From Actinomycetota bacterium (GTDB lineage Bacteria > Actinomycetota > Acidimicrobiia > Acidimicrobiales > GCA-2861595): a stretch of DNA of 54,675 nucleotides. A program made the position numbers and the translations under genes. Numbering within the stretch: the stretch's first letter is position 1; each line of letters opens with the position of its first letter. This document shows, in pieces, positions 1-9,139 of this stretch. The notes under the pieces are model-generated. The model worked only from the letters and a program-made list of their open reading frames with translations. It made no database searches and was not told the DNA's origin. The stretch lies in the NCBI GenBank assembly GCA_002861595.1, contig PJQG01000071.1, positions 2,241 to 56,915 of the forward strand, read 5' to 3'.

Positions 1-141
1 CGCGGCCGCACCCCGGGATGTCGTCGAGCCGGAGCCGTCGCCGTCGTCCCGGCTGCTGACGATGACCAGCACCGACGCCGCCAACACCGCGGCCAGCGCC
101 GCTGCCGGCCACCGCCGTCGCCACCTTCCGGGTTCAGACAC
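1..141 (-). CDS. Partial gene: N-terminus of a membrane-anchored or secreted protein
   Basis: Only the first 47 codons are present; the rest lies beyond the window's left edge. The reading frame starts at GTG 141 (a second GTG lies at 144) and gives VSEPGRWRRRWPAA followed by a hydrophobic segment (ALAAVLAASVLVIV), so it looks like a signal anchor preceded by an Arg-rich cytoplasmic end. The start overlaps the stop codon of the upstream NicO-type transporter gene (GTGTCTGA), which implies translational coupling and co-expression. No family can be named from so short a piece. Confidence 0.6.
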   Translation of the reverse strand, partial: MSEPGRWRRRWPAAALAAVLAASVLVIVSSRDDGDGSGSTTSRGAAA

Positions 142-1720
142 CACGTACCCCCTGGCCGGTGACGACGAGCCCGACCAGGACCAAGGCGGCGGCCCCCAGC
201 AGTGGGAGCACCTCGATGGCCAGCCGCGATCCCCGTCGTTCGGCGAATGCCCGGCCGTAGACGAGCGCCAGGCCGACGGCGGTGAGCGTGACGGCGAGGC
301 CGACCGAGAAGGCGGCGACGAGCGCCAGCCCCAGCCCGGCACGGTCGAGGGAGAAGGCGCTGATGACCACAACGACGGCCGACGGTGACGGGAACAACCC
401 GCCGGACGCGCCCAGGGCGATCAGGCCCCGGCGCGACAGCGGCGACACGTCGGGCGGCAGGGCGTGGCCATGGCCGTGGCCGTGGCCATGGCCGTGGCCG
501 TGGCCGCGGTCCAGGTCGTGGTCCGGGTCGTGGTCGTGATCCAGGTGGTGGCCGTGATCGTGGCCGTGATGGTCGTGATGGTCGTGCCCGTCGTCGTGGT
601 CGTGGTGGCCGTGGTCGTGGGCCACCTCGGCCCCGCCGGCGCCGCCGGGAGCCCTCGACCGCCACCGCCTGGCCAACAGCACGACGCCGACGCCGGTCAC
701 GACCACGCCCGACACCAACGTCAGCCACGGGTACACATCTTCAGCGGCGACCGATCGGTCCAGGCGGGCCAGCACCAGGGCCAGGGCCAGCACGCTGGCC
801 GTGTGCATGAGCGACACGATCGTGCCCAGGGCCACGGCGTCGCGCGGCCGGCCGCGCGTACCGACGAGGTAGGCGGCCATGACCGTCTTGCCGTGGCCGG
901 GGGCGAGGGCGTGGACGGCCCCGAAGCCCACGGCCAGGACGAGCGCGCCGGCGAGGGCGACACCGCCGCCGTCACCGCGGCCGACGAGGGCGGCGAACCC
1001 ACCTCCTGCTCGACGCGGCGCGGCGGCGGCCTCGGTGAGGGGCGATGGAGGCACCGCCACCCGGCCGGGCACGAAACTGAAGTCGGCGGACCGGCGGTCG
1101 AGCGGCGCCTGGAGGAGGTCGGCCGGGTAGCGGCGCAGCTCGTCGCTGGCGTCGCGGGCCGGGACATCCGATGACAGGATCTCGGCATCACCTCGGGCCA
1201 CCACCAAGACCTCTCGCCACCCGATGCGGTCCGGCTGGTTCTCGTCCCGGAACGAGCCTCGGCGAATCTCGTCCGGTCCCGGACCGGGAGGAAGCGCCGC
1301 CGCGTAGGTCACCGCCAGGCGAAGGGTCTTCAGCCCTCCCTGCCCGGGCGGCTCGGACACGAGGCGCTGGCTGGGGACGAGGTCAACCGGCTCACCGTCG
1401 ATCAGCAGGCGCAGGCCGCCGGCGATCTCGCCGGCGCGCCGAGCGGCGAAGCCGGCCCTCCCGGCCGCCAGCTGAGCACGGTCCTGGAAGGCCGGGATCT
1501 CGGCCTCGTCGAGCACGTAGTGGACGCGCACGACGCCGGCGGAGACCTCGACGCGGGCATAGCGGTTCACGGTGAAGTTCCCGAGCGGATGGGCGCCCGC
1601 CACCCCTGCCCAGCCCACGACGACCAGGGTCACGACGGCAGAGGTGAGGACGAGGCGGAGCGCAGCAGGACGACACCTCACGGTGGTGGTCCGCCGCCGC
1701 CGCTCATCCGGATGACCCAT
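134..1720 (-). CDS. NicO/RcnA-type nickel/cobalt transporter with extracytoplasmic N-terminal domain
   Basis: About 528 residues from ATG 1720. An Arg-rich N-terminus and a hydrophobic segment precede GAHPLGNFTVNRY, so the first part is probably exported. A roughly 200-residue extracytoplasmic domain follows, then hydrophobic membrane segments. The NicO signature HALAPGHGKT opens the transporter domain, and a long His/Asp-rich loop including consecutive Gly-His pairs lies between membrane segments, as in RcnA-type metal exporters. The family moves Ni2+/Co2+ across the cytoplasmic membrane; direction and metal cannot be told from sequence. It is divergent from the lipoprotein gene at 1743, with only about 20 bp between starts. 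Upstream in-frame codons continue into that gene, so the ATG at 1720 is preferred. Confidence 0.85.
   Translation of the reverse strand: MGHPDERRRRTTTVRCRPAALRLVLTSAVVTLVVVGWAGVAGAHPLGNFTVNRYARVEVSAGVVRVHYVLDEAEIPAFQDRAQLAAGRAGFAARRAGEIAGGLRLLIDGEPVDLVPSQRLVSEPPGQGGLKTLRLAVTYAAALPPGPGPDEIRRGSFRDENQPDRIGWREVLVVARGDAEILSSDVPARDASDELRRYPADLLQAPLDRRSADFSFVPGRVAVPPSPLTEAAAAPRRAGGGFAALVGRGDGGGVALAGALVLAVGFGAVHALAPGHGKTVMAAYLVGTRGRPRDAVALGTIVSLMHTASVLALALVLARLDRSVAAEDVYPWLTLVSGVVVTGVGVVLLARRWRSRAPGGAGGAEVAHDHGHHDHDDGHDHHDHHGHDHGHHLDHDHDPDHDLDRGHGHGHGHGHGHGHALPPDVSPLSRRGLIALGASGGLFPSPSAVVVVISAFSLDRAGLGLALVAAFSVGLAVTLTAVGLALVYGRAFAERRGSRLAIEVLPLLGAAALVLVGLVVTGQGVRGV
465..506. repeat. Seven-unit 6-bp tandem repeat (TGGCCR) encoding Gly-His pairs
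   Basis: Seven consecutive copies of TGGCCG/TGGCCA lie inside the NicO-type gene. On the coding strand they give alternating Gly-His codons of the metal-binding loop. Such a short repeat could change length by slippage and alter the number of His residues without changing frame. Confidence 0.8.
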
Positions 1721-1742
1721 CGAGGTTCGTATATTGCTCGCC

Positions 1743-2576
1743 GTGGCTCGCCAGCCCGCCAGGAAGCGGTTCCGGGCCGCACCGTTCGGCTTCGCCGCAG
1801 CCGTCCTGCTGGCCGGCGCCTGCAGTGGCGGCAGTGATGGCGTCACGTCGGGCTCCACCAGCACGACGGCACGTACCGGGACCGGCGCCGTCTCGGCCCC
1901 CGCCCCCGCCCCCGCGGGCTCGCCGGAGGAAGCCCTCACCGCGCTGCTGACCGCGGAGAAGATGGGCGACCATGCTGCGTCCTTCCGGCTCCTGTCGGCC
2001 TCGGCCAGGAAGGAGCTGAACCTCTCCCGGTGGGCGCGCCGGCGCAGCGAGGTCCCCGCCGTCACCGGCTTCCGGATCGAGGGCACCAAGGGAGCCGTCG
2101 TCACCGCGGTCGTCGAGCACGAGCCCGGCCTCGACCCCTTCGTCGGCCTGCGCCCGGGTGAGGAGCGCCAGGTGTGGAAGGCCCGCCAGGAGGGGGGCGG
2201 GTGGCTGCTCGAGGCCGAGCCGTCGGTGAAGCCCCTGTTCCCTCCAGCCGAGCGGGCGACCGAGGCGGCCCTGGCGTGGGTTCGAGCCGTGCAGGCCTGT
2301 GACCAGAAGGCGGTCGCCGACCTCCAGGGCGTCGATGAGCTCTTCGGGATGGCGACGGCCGTCGCCACCCTGTGCCGGAGCCCGGCAACCCCCACGGCCG
2401 GCCCTCCAGCACGGCTCCCCGCCGGCTTCGCCTCCCAGGCGCTGGTCGCCCAGTACGGCCCCGAAACCTTCGACTGGGCCCGAACGGTGGCAATTTCCTC
2501 GGTGGATCGGCCATTCCACGTCGTCCTTGCTCCGATCGGCTCCGTATGGAAGGTGGTCGGGGTCTACGAACCTTGA
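1743..2576 (+). CDS. Putative lipoprotein with NTF2-like repeats
   Basis: About 277 residues from GTG 1743 (TTG at 1734 is also possible). The N-terminus VARQPARKRF plus a hydrophobic core ends in the lipobox LLAGAC with Cys at about residue 27, so a lipid-anchored outer-face protein is expected. A Ser/Thr/Pro/Ala linker follows. The segment beginning SPEEALTALLTAEKMGD and a second one near ERATEAALAWVRAVQACD look like two NTF2/DUF4878-type folds; this is a resemblance, not a firm assignment. Its stop overlaps a possible TTG start of the DUF4331 gene, so the two are likely co-transcribed. Function unknown. Confidence 0.75.
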   Translation: MARQPARKRFRAAPFGFAAAVLLAGACSGGSDGVTSGSTSTTARTGTGAVSAPAPAPAGSPEEALTALLTAEKMGDHAASFRLLSASARKELNLSRWARRRSEVPAVTGFRIEGTKGAVVTAVVEHEPGLDPFVGLRPGEERQVWKARQEGGGWLLEAEPSVKPLFPPAERATEAALAWVRAVQACDQKAVADLQGVDELFGMATAVATLCRSPATPTAGPPARLPAGFASQALVAQYGPETFDWARTVAISSVDRPFHVVLAPIGSVWKVVGVYEP

Positions 2577-2602
2577 CGTCCACGAGCGAAGGGAAGACCG
2601 CG

Positions 2603-4126
2603 TTGCGCGTACGAGCGAAGCTGGCAGCGGCAGGCACGGCGGTGGCCGCATTGGCCACGATCGGCCTCTCCAGTGCACCCGTCACCGCCTCCAGCCACCG
2701 GGAGGCACCCCTCATCAGCCAGGACCCGGTGGCCGACAACACCGACGTCTACATGTTCCGGGACAAGGACAACCCCGCCATGGTGAACATCGTGGCCAAC
2801 TACATCGGCCTGGAACAGCCCGCCTCTGGTCCCAACTTCCAAAGGTTCGGCGACGACGTCCTCTACGAGATCCACATCGACAACAACGGGGACGTGGTGG
2901 ACGACATCACCTACCAGTTCCGCTTCCGGACCGCGCTCAACAACCCCGACACCTTCCTCTTCAACACCGGCCGGATCGACCAGCCGAACAACGCCGACCC
3001 CGACCAGAACATCCGCCAGGTGTACTCGGTGCGCCGCCTCGCCGGGGCCACGTCCACCATGCAGAGCGACCTCCCCACGCCCCCCGTGAACATCGGCCCT
3101 CGCTCCACCCCGAACTACGAAGCGGCGCTGGCCGCCCCCGCGGTCCAGAACCTCACCACCACTGGCGGCGGAAACGTCTTCGCCGGCCAGCGCAAGGACC
3201 CCTTCTTCGTGGACCTGGGATCGATCTTCGACCTCGGGGCGCTCCGGCCCATCCAGGACAACCACCTCATCCCGACGCCGGGCAGCACCGACGGCGTCGA
3301 CGGCCTGGACATGCTGAACGTCCACAGCATCGTGCTCCAGCTGCCGATCACCAGCGTGCTGGCGCCCGGTGCCAACGCTGCCTGCGCAACCAGCGATGAG
3401 ACCGTGGACGACAAGAGCTGCGTCATCGGCGTCTACGCCTCGTCCAGCCGCCAGCGGGTCAAGGTCCTGTCGCCGGCCGGCGGCGTGCCCCGCACCGCCG
3501 GTCGCTGGACCCAGGTGAGCCGCCTCGGGTTCCCCCTCGTCAACGAGGTGCTGATCCCGCTGGGCGAGAAGGACCGCTGGAACTCGCGTGACCCCAAGGA
3601 CGACCTCGCCGACGACGGCTTCGCGGCTCACATCGTGGACCCCGAGCTGGCCGACCTGCTCCCCGTCCTGTACCCCGGGGTGTTCAACGCCAATGGCACG
3701 CGGCGCACCCCGGACGGGCCACGCGCCGACATCGTGGCCATCCTCTCCGGCCAGGCCCAAGGGCTTACGGGCGACAACCTCCTGCCGCCGGCCGACCTGC
3801 TCCGCCTCAACGTCTCCACCCCGGTCACCGAAGGGGCCGAGAGCCCCAACGGGCTCCTCGGCGGCAACGCCGACGGCTTCCCCAACGGACGGCGACTGGG
3901 TGACGACGTCGTCGACATCGCCATCCAGGTCGTCGCCGGCGTCCTGCACCCCGACTTCGGCAACGGGAACCCGGCCAATCCCATCCCGGGGACGGGAAGC
4001 CCCGGCGTGCCCTACAGCGCCCTGCAGGACGGCGTCGGGTTCGACACCGAGCAGCCGCTCCTCGACGACTTCCCGTACGTGCCCACGCCCATCTCCGGCT
4101 ACAACCAGCCCCCGACCAACCCCTAG
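2603..4126 (+). CDS. Secreted DUF4331 family protein
   Basis: About 507 residues. The N-terminus (LRVRAKLAAAGTAVAALATIG...) is a signal peptide, and the mature protein begins near ASSHREAP, the usual opening of DUF4331 proteins, followed by DPVADNTDVYMFRD. I chose TTG 2603 because a GAAGGGAAGA element lies 6-10 bases upstream and the signal peptide starts there; TTG 2573, overlapping the previous stop, is the alternative. DUF4331 proteins are exported beta-rich proteins of unknown role. Only 7 bases separate it from the TPR gene, so these form an operon with the preceding lipoprotein. Confidence 0.85.
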   Translation: MRVRAKLAAAGTAVAALATIGLSSAPVTASSHREAPLISQDPVADNTDVYMFRDKDNPAMVNIVANYIGLEQPASGPNFQRFGDDVLYEIHIDNNGDVVDDITYQFRFRTALNNPDTFLFNTGRIDQPNNADPDQNIRQVYSVRRLAGATSTMQSDLPTPPVNIGPRSTPNYEAALAAPAVQNLTTTGGGNVFAGQRKDPFFVDLGSIFDLGALRPIQDNHLIPTPGSTDGVDGLDMLNVHSIVLQLPITSVLAPGANAACATSDETVDDKSCVIGVYASSSRQRVKVLSPAGGVPRTAGRWTQVSRLGFPLVNEVLIPLGEKDRWNSRDPKDDLADDGFAAHIVDPELADLLPVLYPGVFNANGTRRTPDGPRADIVAILSGQAQGLTGDNLLPPADLLRLNVSTPVTEGAESPNGLLGGNADGFPNGRRLGDDVVDIAIQVVAGVLHPDFGNGNPANPIPGTGSPGVPYSALQDGVGFDTEQPLLDDFPYVPTPISGYNQPPTNP

Positions 4127-4133
4127 GAACACG

Positions 4134-5483
4134 TTGAACCGCCGAGCGGCGTCGGCCGCCATCGGCATCCTGCTCGTCACCACTGCCCCGGGATGCTCCC
4201 GGGGCAGTGGCACGAGTGGGGCCGGGGACGAAGCGGCCTCGAGCCCGTTCGTGGCCGTCGACCCGGGCAGCGCCTCGCCCACCGACAAGGCCATCGCCCG
4301 GGCCCAGGAACGCCTGCGGGCCAATGTCGACAACGACAGCGCCCGCTTGGCGCTGGCCCAGGCCTTCCTGCAGAAGGCCCGGGAGGTGGGCGACCCCACC
4401 CTGTACGTCAAGGCCGGCACGTTGCTCGACGAGGCCGGCAAGGGGCGCAAGGACGATGCCGGCGTCCTCATCGCCCAAGGGGCGCTGGCGCTGGCCCAGC
4501 ATCGGTTCGAGGACGCCCTGGAGCTGGGCCGCCGGGCCGTGAAGGCGGCGCCGGGCAACGCCAGTGCCCTCGGCGTGGTGGTCGACGCCCTCAACGAGCT
4601 GGGGCGCTACGACGAGGCTCTCGAAGCGACCCAGGCCATGGTCGACGCCAAGCCCAACCTGGCCAGCTTGTCCCGTGCCTCCTACGCCCGAGAGCTGCGG
4701 GGTGACCTCGACGGCGCCATCGTGGCCATGACCCAGGCGGCGACGGCAGGGGCGGGATCGGGCGAGAACGTCGCCTTCGTGGAGGTGCAGCTGGGCAACC
4801 TGCTGCTCACCTCCGGCGACGTGGCCGGCGCCGAGGCCAGCTATGCGGCCGCCGACCGCTCCTTCCCCGGCTACGCCCTGGCCAAGGCGGGGCGGGCCCG
4901 GGCCCTGGTGGCCAGGGGGGAGCCTGCTGCCGCCGCCGAAGTGCTGGCTGACGTGGTGCGGGTGCTCCCCACTGCTGAGCACGCCATCGCCCACGGGGAT
5001 GCCCTGGCCGCCGCCGGCCGCAAGGCTGAAGCGACAGAGGCCTACGCCCTGGTGGACGTCATCGCCCGGCTCTACCGGGCCAACGGCGTGAACGTCGACC
5101 TCGAGCTGGCCCTGTTCGAAGCCGACAGCTCGCCGGGGGCCGAGGCGGTCGAGCAGGCCCGGCGGGCGGCCAAGGAGCGGCCCAGCATCCAGGGCCACGA
5201 TGCGCTGGCCTGGGCCCTGTTCACCGCCGGCAAGGTCGACGAGGCGTGGCCCGAGGCCCGCCGGGCCCTGGCCACCGGCAGCCGCGACCCTCTCCTGCGC
5301 TTCCACGCCGCCGCCATCGCCGAGGCCCGAGGCCAGCGGGACGTCGCCGCCCGCCACCTCCGGGTCGTCCTCGACACCAACCCCCGCTTCTCCGCCGTCC
5401 TGGCCGCCAAGGTGGCGAGCCTGGCCGCCAAGCACGGCCTCCAGGTGCCGCCACCGCCGGCCTCGCCCCCTCGGCCGGCCTAG
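4134..5483 (+). CDS. Exported tetratricopeptide-repeat protein
   Basis: About 449 residues from TTG 4134, with a weak AGGA element just upstream. The N-terminus has a hydrophobic export signal ending in TTAPGC; the Cys could be lipidated but the lipobox is atypical (Pro at -2). The remainder is a run of alpha-helical TPR-type repeats, for example ALALAQHRFEDALELGRRAV and ALNELGRYDEALEATQAMV, ending in a Pro-rich tail. TPR proteins are scaffolds. Adjacency to the DUF4331 gene suggests the two act together at the cell surface. A 45-bp palindrome follows about 90 bp downstream. Confidence 0.85.
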   Translation: MNRRAASAAIGILLVTTAPGCSRGSGTSGAGDEAASSPFVAVDPGSASPTDKAIARAQERLRANVDNDSARLALAQAFLQKAREVGDPTLYVKAGTLLDEAGKGRKDDAGVLIAQGALALAQHRFEDALELGRRAVKAAPGNASALGVVVDALNELGRYDEALEATQAMVDAKPNLASLSRASYARELRGDLDGAIVAMTQAATAGAGSGENVAFVEVQLGNLLLTSGDVAGAEASYAAADRSFPGYALAKAGRARALVARGEPAAAAEVLADVVRVLPTAEHAIAHGDALAAAGRKAEATEAYALVDVIARLYRANGVNVDLELALFEADSSPGAEAVEQARRAAKERPSIQGHDALAWALFTAGKVDEAWPEARRALATGSRDPLLRFHAAAIAEARGQRDVAARHLRVVLDTNPRFSAVLAAKVASLAAKHGLQVPPPPASPPRPA

Positions 5484-5575
5484 CCCGCCGGCCGTCCGCC
5501 GGCCGTCCGCCTCCTAGCCGCCTCCTACCCGCCGGCCGCGCCCGCTGGCGCCTCCACCCCTTCGACCCCGCCACT

Positions 5576-5620
5576 TCTGGAGTACATGGCGTACCGGTCC
5601 GGTACGCCATGTACTTCAGA
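5576..5620. repeat. Palindromic repeat copy A, between convergent gene ends
   Basis: Near-perfect inverted repeat: 22-base arms (5576-5597 and 5599-5620) with one mismatch and a single-base centre. The core is GTACATGGCGTACCGG. It lies after the TPR gene and 6 bases beyond the stop of the minus-strand DUF559-like gene, so it could serve as a bidirectional terminator, although no T-tract follows. Closely related copies occur at 6589-6635 and 37310-37352. Confidence 0.85.
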
Positions 5621-5625
5621 CACGA

Positions 5626-6542
5626 TCAGGCCGCGAGGGCCAGGGCATCCAGCAGGGTGCCGCGCACCATCTGCGGCTCCCTGGTGATCTCCTCCCACAC
5701 GAACCGATAGGGCCGCCAGCCGTGGTTGAGGGCGTCGCGGTCGCGCCGGCGGTCGGTGGCCATCTGGTCCATCCGTGCGTGCCAGCGCCGACCGTCGCCC
5801 TCCACGATGATCCTGTGGTCGGGAAAACGCCGGATCCACCCGCTCGCCTACCTGCTCCCGCCACGGCAGCACGAACTGCCGAACGGGAGGGGGGATCGGA
5901 CTGTCCCTGAGAACCTTCAGCAGGCGCCGCTCCAGCACGCTCTCCGGCGGGACGTAGCCGGGCCCACGGGACGAGAGCAGCTGGCCGAGTCGCTTCGGCC
6001 GGGCTTGCCCGGCCGGCGCAGCTCGTCGTACAACGCCTGCACCTCCTCCAACCGACAGGTCGAGCTCAGGTGGGCGTCCTCGAGCGATCGGACCACGCGC
6101 TCTTTCCCGGCGACGGCAGTGAGATCCACGAAGGTACCCGGCACGGTGGAGACGGGCAGGCCGTCGACGATGGTGACGTGGGCGGGCCGCAGGTCCCTGG
6201 ACCGGTGTACACGCCACAGCCGGCTCTTGCGCTCGTGATCGCCGTGAACGACGGTGAGCATGACGGGCCCGGGCGGGAACAGGATCAGGCCGTGGAGAGC
6301 GGCCGCCGCCTCGTGGGTGACCACGGACGCCGGCCCGACGGCGAGTGGCCCAGCCCCAAGGACCGCCGCCACGTGGCGGGGAAGCCCGGGAGGCTGTAGA
6401 CGCCCGGGGCGAGCTGCCGCCACCGACCGGACTGGAGGCCGCGGTGGATGATCCGTTCGGTGACCCCGAGCTGCAGGATCTGGCGGCGGGAGAACAAGCC
6501 GTACTGCCGGCTTGCGAGCTCGGCGATGCGCTGATCGAGCAT
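5626..6542 (-). pseudogene. Frameshifted AbiEi-antitoxin-like / DUF559 nuclease-fold protein
   Basis: The protein can be read only by joining pieces from different frames. From ATG 6542: MLDQRIAELASRQYGLFSRR... through PGVYSLPGFPATW (AbiEi-like winged-helix start). A second frame gives VVTHEAAAALHGL and FVDLTAVAGKERVVRSLEDA. A third gives YVPPESVLERRLLKVLRDS and GERVDPAF. A fourth gives FPDHRIIVEGDGRRWHARMD and LLDALALAA-stop, the DUF559 (restriction-endonuclease-like) end. Breaks lie near 6365, near 6005 and at a run of four A at 5824-5827, where one base fewer restores the frame. This is either a decayed gene or assembly indels. Family members in actinobacteria are often annotated as AbiEi-type antitoxins, but no partner toxin is visible here. 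Confidence 0.75.
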
Positions 6543-6588
6543 GGCGTCAGTCCAGCAGCTGGGTGTGACGCCTTCGGGAGCCGGCTGT

Positions 6589-6635
6589 GTCTGGAGTACA
6601 TGGCGTACCAATCCGGTACGCCACGTACTCCAGAC
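6589..6635. repeat. Palindromic repeat copy B, 10 bp after a gene end
   Basis: Inverted repeat with 21-base arms (6589-6609 and 6615-6635), one mismatch and loop AATCC. Same family as the elements at 5576 and 37310. It sits just past the stop of the minus-strand repeat protein gene and upstream of the DUF559-like pseudogene, so a terminator role fits. Confidence 0.85.
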
Positions 6636-6644
6636 GCCGAGGGA

Positions 6645-7404
6645 CTACCTCGGAGCGGCCATCCCCACCATCAGCTGGTTCAACCGGATGGCGCCCGTTG
6701 AGCCGAGGAACCGAGCGTCGCCGAAGGCGAAGACGCCGCCGTCGGAGGCGACCAGCCAGTAGCCGTTGTTGGAGCGGGTCCGGTCCATGCCCACGACCGG
6801 GCGGTTCAGCCGGAGGGCGCCGGTCGAGCCGAAGAAGCGGGCGTCGCCGAAGGCGAAGATGCCGCCGTCAGCAGCCACCAGCCAGTAGCCGGTGCCCGAA
6901 GGCAGCGCCGCCATACCGACCATCGGCTGGTTCAGCCGGATGGCACCGGTGGAGCCCCGGAAGGCGGCGTCGCCGAAGGCGAAGACGCCGCCGTCGGAGG
7001 CCACCAGCCAGTAGCCGTTGCCCGAGCCCGTGGCGGCCATCCCCACGACGGGGCGGTTGAGGCGCAGGCCGCCCGTGGAGCCATGGAAGCGGGCGTCACC
7101 GAAGGCGAAGATGCCGCCGTCAGCAGCGACCAGCCAGTAGCCCTTGCCCGAAGGCGTGGCGGCCATGCCGACGACGGGCTGGTTGAGCCTCAGCGAACCC
7201 GTGGATCCGAAGAACTGAGCGTCGCCGAAGGCGAAGACGCCGCCGTCGGCCGCGACCAGCCAATAGCCGTTGTTGGTGGGGCTGGCCGCCATGCCGACCA
7301 TGGGCTGGTTCAGCCGGATGCTGCCGGTGGAGCCGAAGAAGCGCGCCTCGCTGCCGAAGGCGAAGACGCCCCCGTCCCGGGCGACCAGCCAGTAGCCGTT
7401 CTGG
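6645..7404. repeat. Six tandem 126-bp coding repeats (42-aa units)
   Basis: The 3' third of the secreted protein gene consists of six copies of a 126-bp unit encoding GYWLVA...VVGMA. Units 2-5 keep exact length; the first has one extra residue (GSEARF in place of GDARF) and the last ends at the stop codon. The nucleotide repeats are clearly visible as recurring gcgtcgccgaaggcgaagac blocks. Confidence 0.9.
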
Positions 7405-8912
7405 GCGGCCGGGGGTGGCGTGGTCGGCAACGGCGCTGCGCTGCGGAACCGGTAGACGAACAGCCCCTTGTCGCTGGCGAACTGGATGAACCGGCGGGTG
7501 ATGGAGGGCTGGCCGATCGAGGACACCGAGCTGTCGTTGCCCGGGTTCTCGGTGAAGCCGCCGGCGGGGACGGGCTGGAGGTTGGCGGCGTTCAGCACGA
7601 GCTGCTCGCCGTTGTCCGTGGCCACGAAGACGAGGTCCCCGCTGGCCGCGGGCGTCGTGCGACCGAAGCCGTCGAGGCCCCCTTCGAGGTCGTCGCCCGG
7701 CACCAGCCTGGCGGTGACGGCAAGGGTGTCGGTGCTCAGCCCGTACAGGTTGTTCTCAGTGGCCACGAAGACCCTGGCTACGGCCTCGGGGACGTTGCCC
7801 ACCACCTCCTGGTTCACCGCGAGTGCCGGCGAGGCGCTGCCGGCCAGCGCGGCGCTGCTCACCTCGGTGAAGCTCGACGCATTGCCGGCCTGGGCCAGGC
7901 GGTGCACGGTGGTGGTGGGGTTGTCGAAGAGGGCGTTGGCCGTGCTGGCCACGTACAGGAAGGGAGCCCGGGTGGCGTTGCTGCCCGGCGCTCCGGGAGG
8001 CATGCCGCTGTCGCTGACCGGCACCGACGGGGTCATGACCACGTCGTCGTCGCCGGCCACCTGCAGGGAGGGCCCGGCCACGAGGTCGGCGGCGTTGAAG
8101 GTGCGGACGAAGCCGTCGAGGGTGCCGACGGCGACGAAGGGTGCGACGGCGTCGGCCGCACCCGCGGGGTTGCCGAGGAAGGCCAGGGTGGGGCTGGCCT
8201 CGGGAGTGGCGTTGATGTCGGGGGTGACGGTGGCGGCACCGATGGTGCCGGTGCTGGTGCCGGCGGCGGTGAGGGGCACCCGGAACAGGGCCTCGACGCC
8301 CGCAGCGTTCTGGGCCACGAAGAACAGGGCCCGGTTGCCGGTGTCGGGGGCCGGTCCGGTGAGCAGCACCGAGCTGTTGATCTCGTAGCCGGCGGCGGCG
8401 GCGACGGGCACGTCCCGCACGAGGGCGCCGGTGGTCTCGTCGATCTGGGCGATGCTCACGCCCTCGGCGTCGTTGTGGGGGGCGAAGACCTGGCCCAGGC
8501 CGGCGGGGGTGGAGGTCTCTCCGAAGGTCACGCTGCCGATGAGACCGTCGCCGAAGGCGTTCTCCTGGTTGCTGACGTCGATGCCCGTGGCCGGCCCGAC
8601 CGGTGCGCCGTCGAGGAGGGTCCGCATTTGGATGACGCCGTCACCGGTGCCGTAGATGACCCGTTGCGTGGCGGGCGTGCCCGCCGAGGTGATGATCGAG
8701 GTGACGATGTTGCGATCCTCGGCGCCGGTCCTGCTGTAGAGGAAGTCGATGGGGCCCGAGGCCTCGTCCACCGGCTGGTAGCCGGAGCGCCCGGCGTCAC
8801 CGCCGAAGAACGGCCAGTGCACGGCGCCGGCCGGGCCGGCGAGCACCAGCACCGAAGCGAGCGTGATCGTGAGGGCGGTCCTCACTCGGCGAGACCCCAC
8901 AGTTGCGTGCAA
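6645..8912 (-). CDS. Secreted beta-propeller-like protein with six GYWLVA-type C-terminal repeats
   Basis: About 755 residues from TTG 8912, which has a GGAGAGG element 11 bases upstream; GTG 8885 is an alternative. The signal peptide ([21 protein letters not shown]) is followed by a roughly 450-residue region with PQQ/quinoprotein-like beta-propeller character ([13 protein letters not shown], repeated [12 protein letters not shown]-type strands). A Pro-rich hinge then leads to six tandem copies of a 42-residue unit of the form [19 protein letters not shown], GSTGxxRLN, PVVGMA. Such repeats are common in exported proteins of Acidimicrobiia. The protein is probably extracellular or wall-associated; the ligand is unknown. 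Confidence 0.85.
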   Translation of the reverse strand: MHATVGSRRVRTALTITLASVLVLAGPAGAVHWPFFGGDAGRSGYQPVDEASGPIDFLYSRTGAEDRNIVTSIITSAGTPATQRVIYGTGDGVIQMRTLLDGAPVGPATGIDVSNQENAFGDGLIGSVTFGETSTPAGLGQVFAPHNDAEGVSIAQIDETTGALVRDVPVAAAAGYEINSSVLLTGPAPDTGNRALFFVAQNAAGVEALFRVPLTAAGTSTGTIGAATVTPDINATPEASPTLAFLGNPAGAADAVAPFVAVGTLDGFVRTFNAADLVAGPSLQVAGDDDVVMTPSVPVSDSGMPPGAPGSNATRAPFLYVASTANALFDNPTTTVHRLAQAGNASSFTEVSSAALAGSASPALAVNQEVVGNVPEAVARVFVATENNLYGLSTDTLAVTARLVPGDDLEGGLDGFGRTTPAASGDLVFVATDNGEQLVLNAANLQPVPAGGFTENPGNDSSVSSIGQPSITRRFIQFASDKGLFVYRFRSAAPLPTTPPPAAQNGYWLVARDGGVFAFGSEARFFGSTGSIRLNQPMVGMAASPTNNGYWLVAADGGVFAFGDAQFFGSTGSLRLNQPVVGMAATPSGKGYWLVAADGGIFAFGDARFHGSTGGLRLNRPVVGMAATGSGNGYWLVASDGGVFAFGDAAFRGSTGAIRLNQPMVGMAALPSGTGYWLVAADGGIFAFGDARFFGSTGALRLNRPVVGMDRTRSNNGYWLVASDGGVFAFGDARFLGSTGAIRLNQLMVGMAAPR

Positions 8913-9043
8913 GACGACGTGCCCCTCTCCATGTTCGTGTGACGGCGCGGACCAAGGTGGGTACCCGCCACCCCCTTCTACGAGCCAGCGGGCGGTCTGG
9001 ACGACCTCGGTACGGCGCCTGGTGGCGCGACGTCACGCCGCGG

Positions 9044-9133
9044 TCAGCGGGCAAGGAGCAGCTGGATGGCCGAGGCGAGCAGGATGGCCATGCCCAGCAC
9101 CAGGGCGGCGATGATCAGCTTGCGCGTGCTCAC
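9044..9133 (-). CDS. 29-residue single-span membrane peptide
   Basis: GTG 9133 opens a 29-codon frame, [20 protein letters not shown] continuing to QLLLAR-stop. After a short positively charged start it is one continuous hydrophobic helix, as in small membrane proteins. GGGAG lies about 10 bases before the start, and the frame begins 6 bases after the stop of the DUF2203 gene, so it would be co-translated from the same message. It has no recognisable family. Evidence is the composition, the ribosome binding site and the position. Confidence 0.55.
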   Translation of the reverse strand: MSTRKLIIAALVLGMAILLASAIQLLLAR

Positions 9134-9139
9134 GTCGCG

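Noticed and set aside
134-2395. A longer minus-strand reading of the NicO-type gene extending to 2395
   Set aside because: The extra 225 codons run antisense through the lipoprotein gene and show no conserved sequence or signal peptide.
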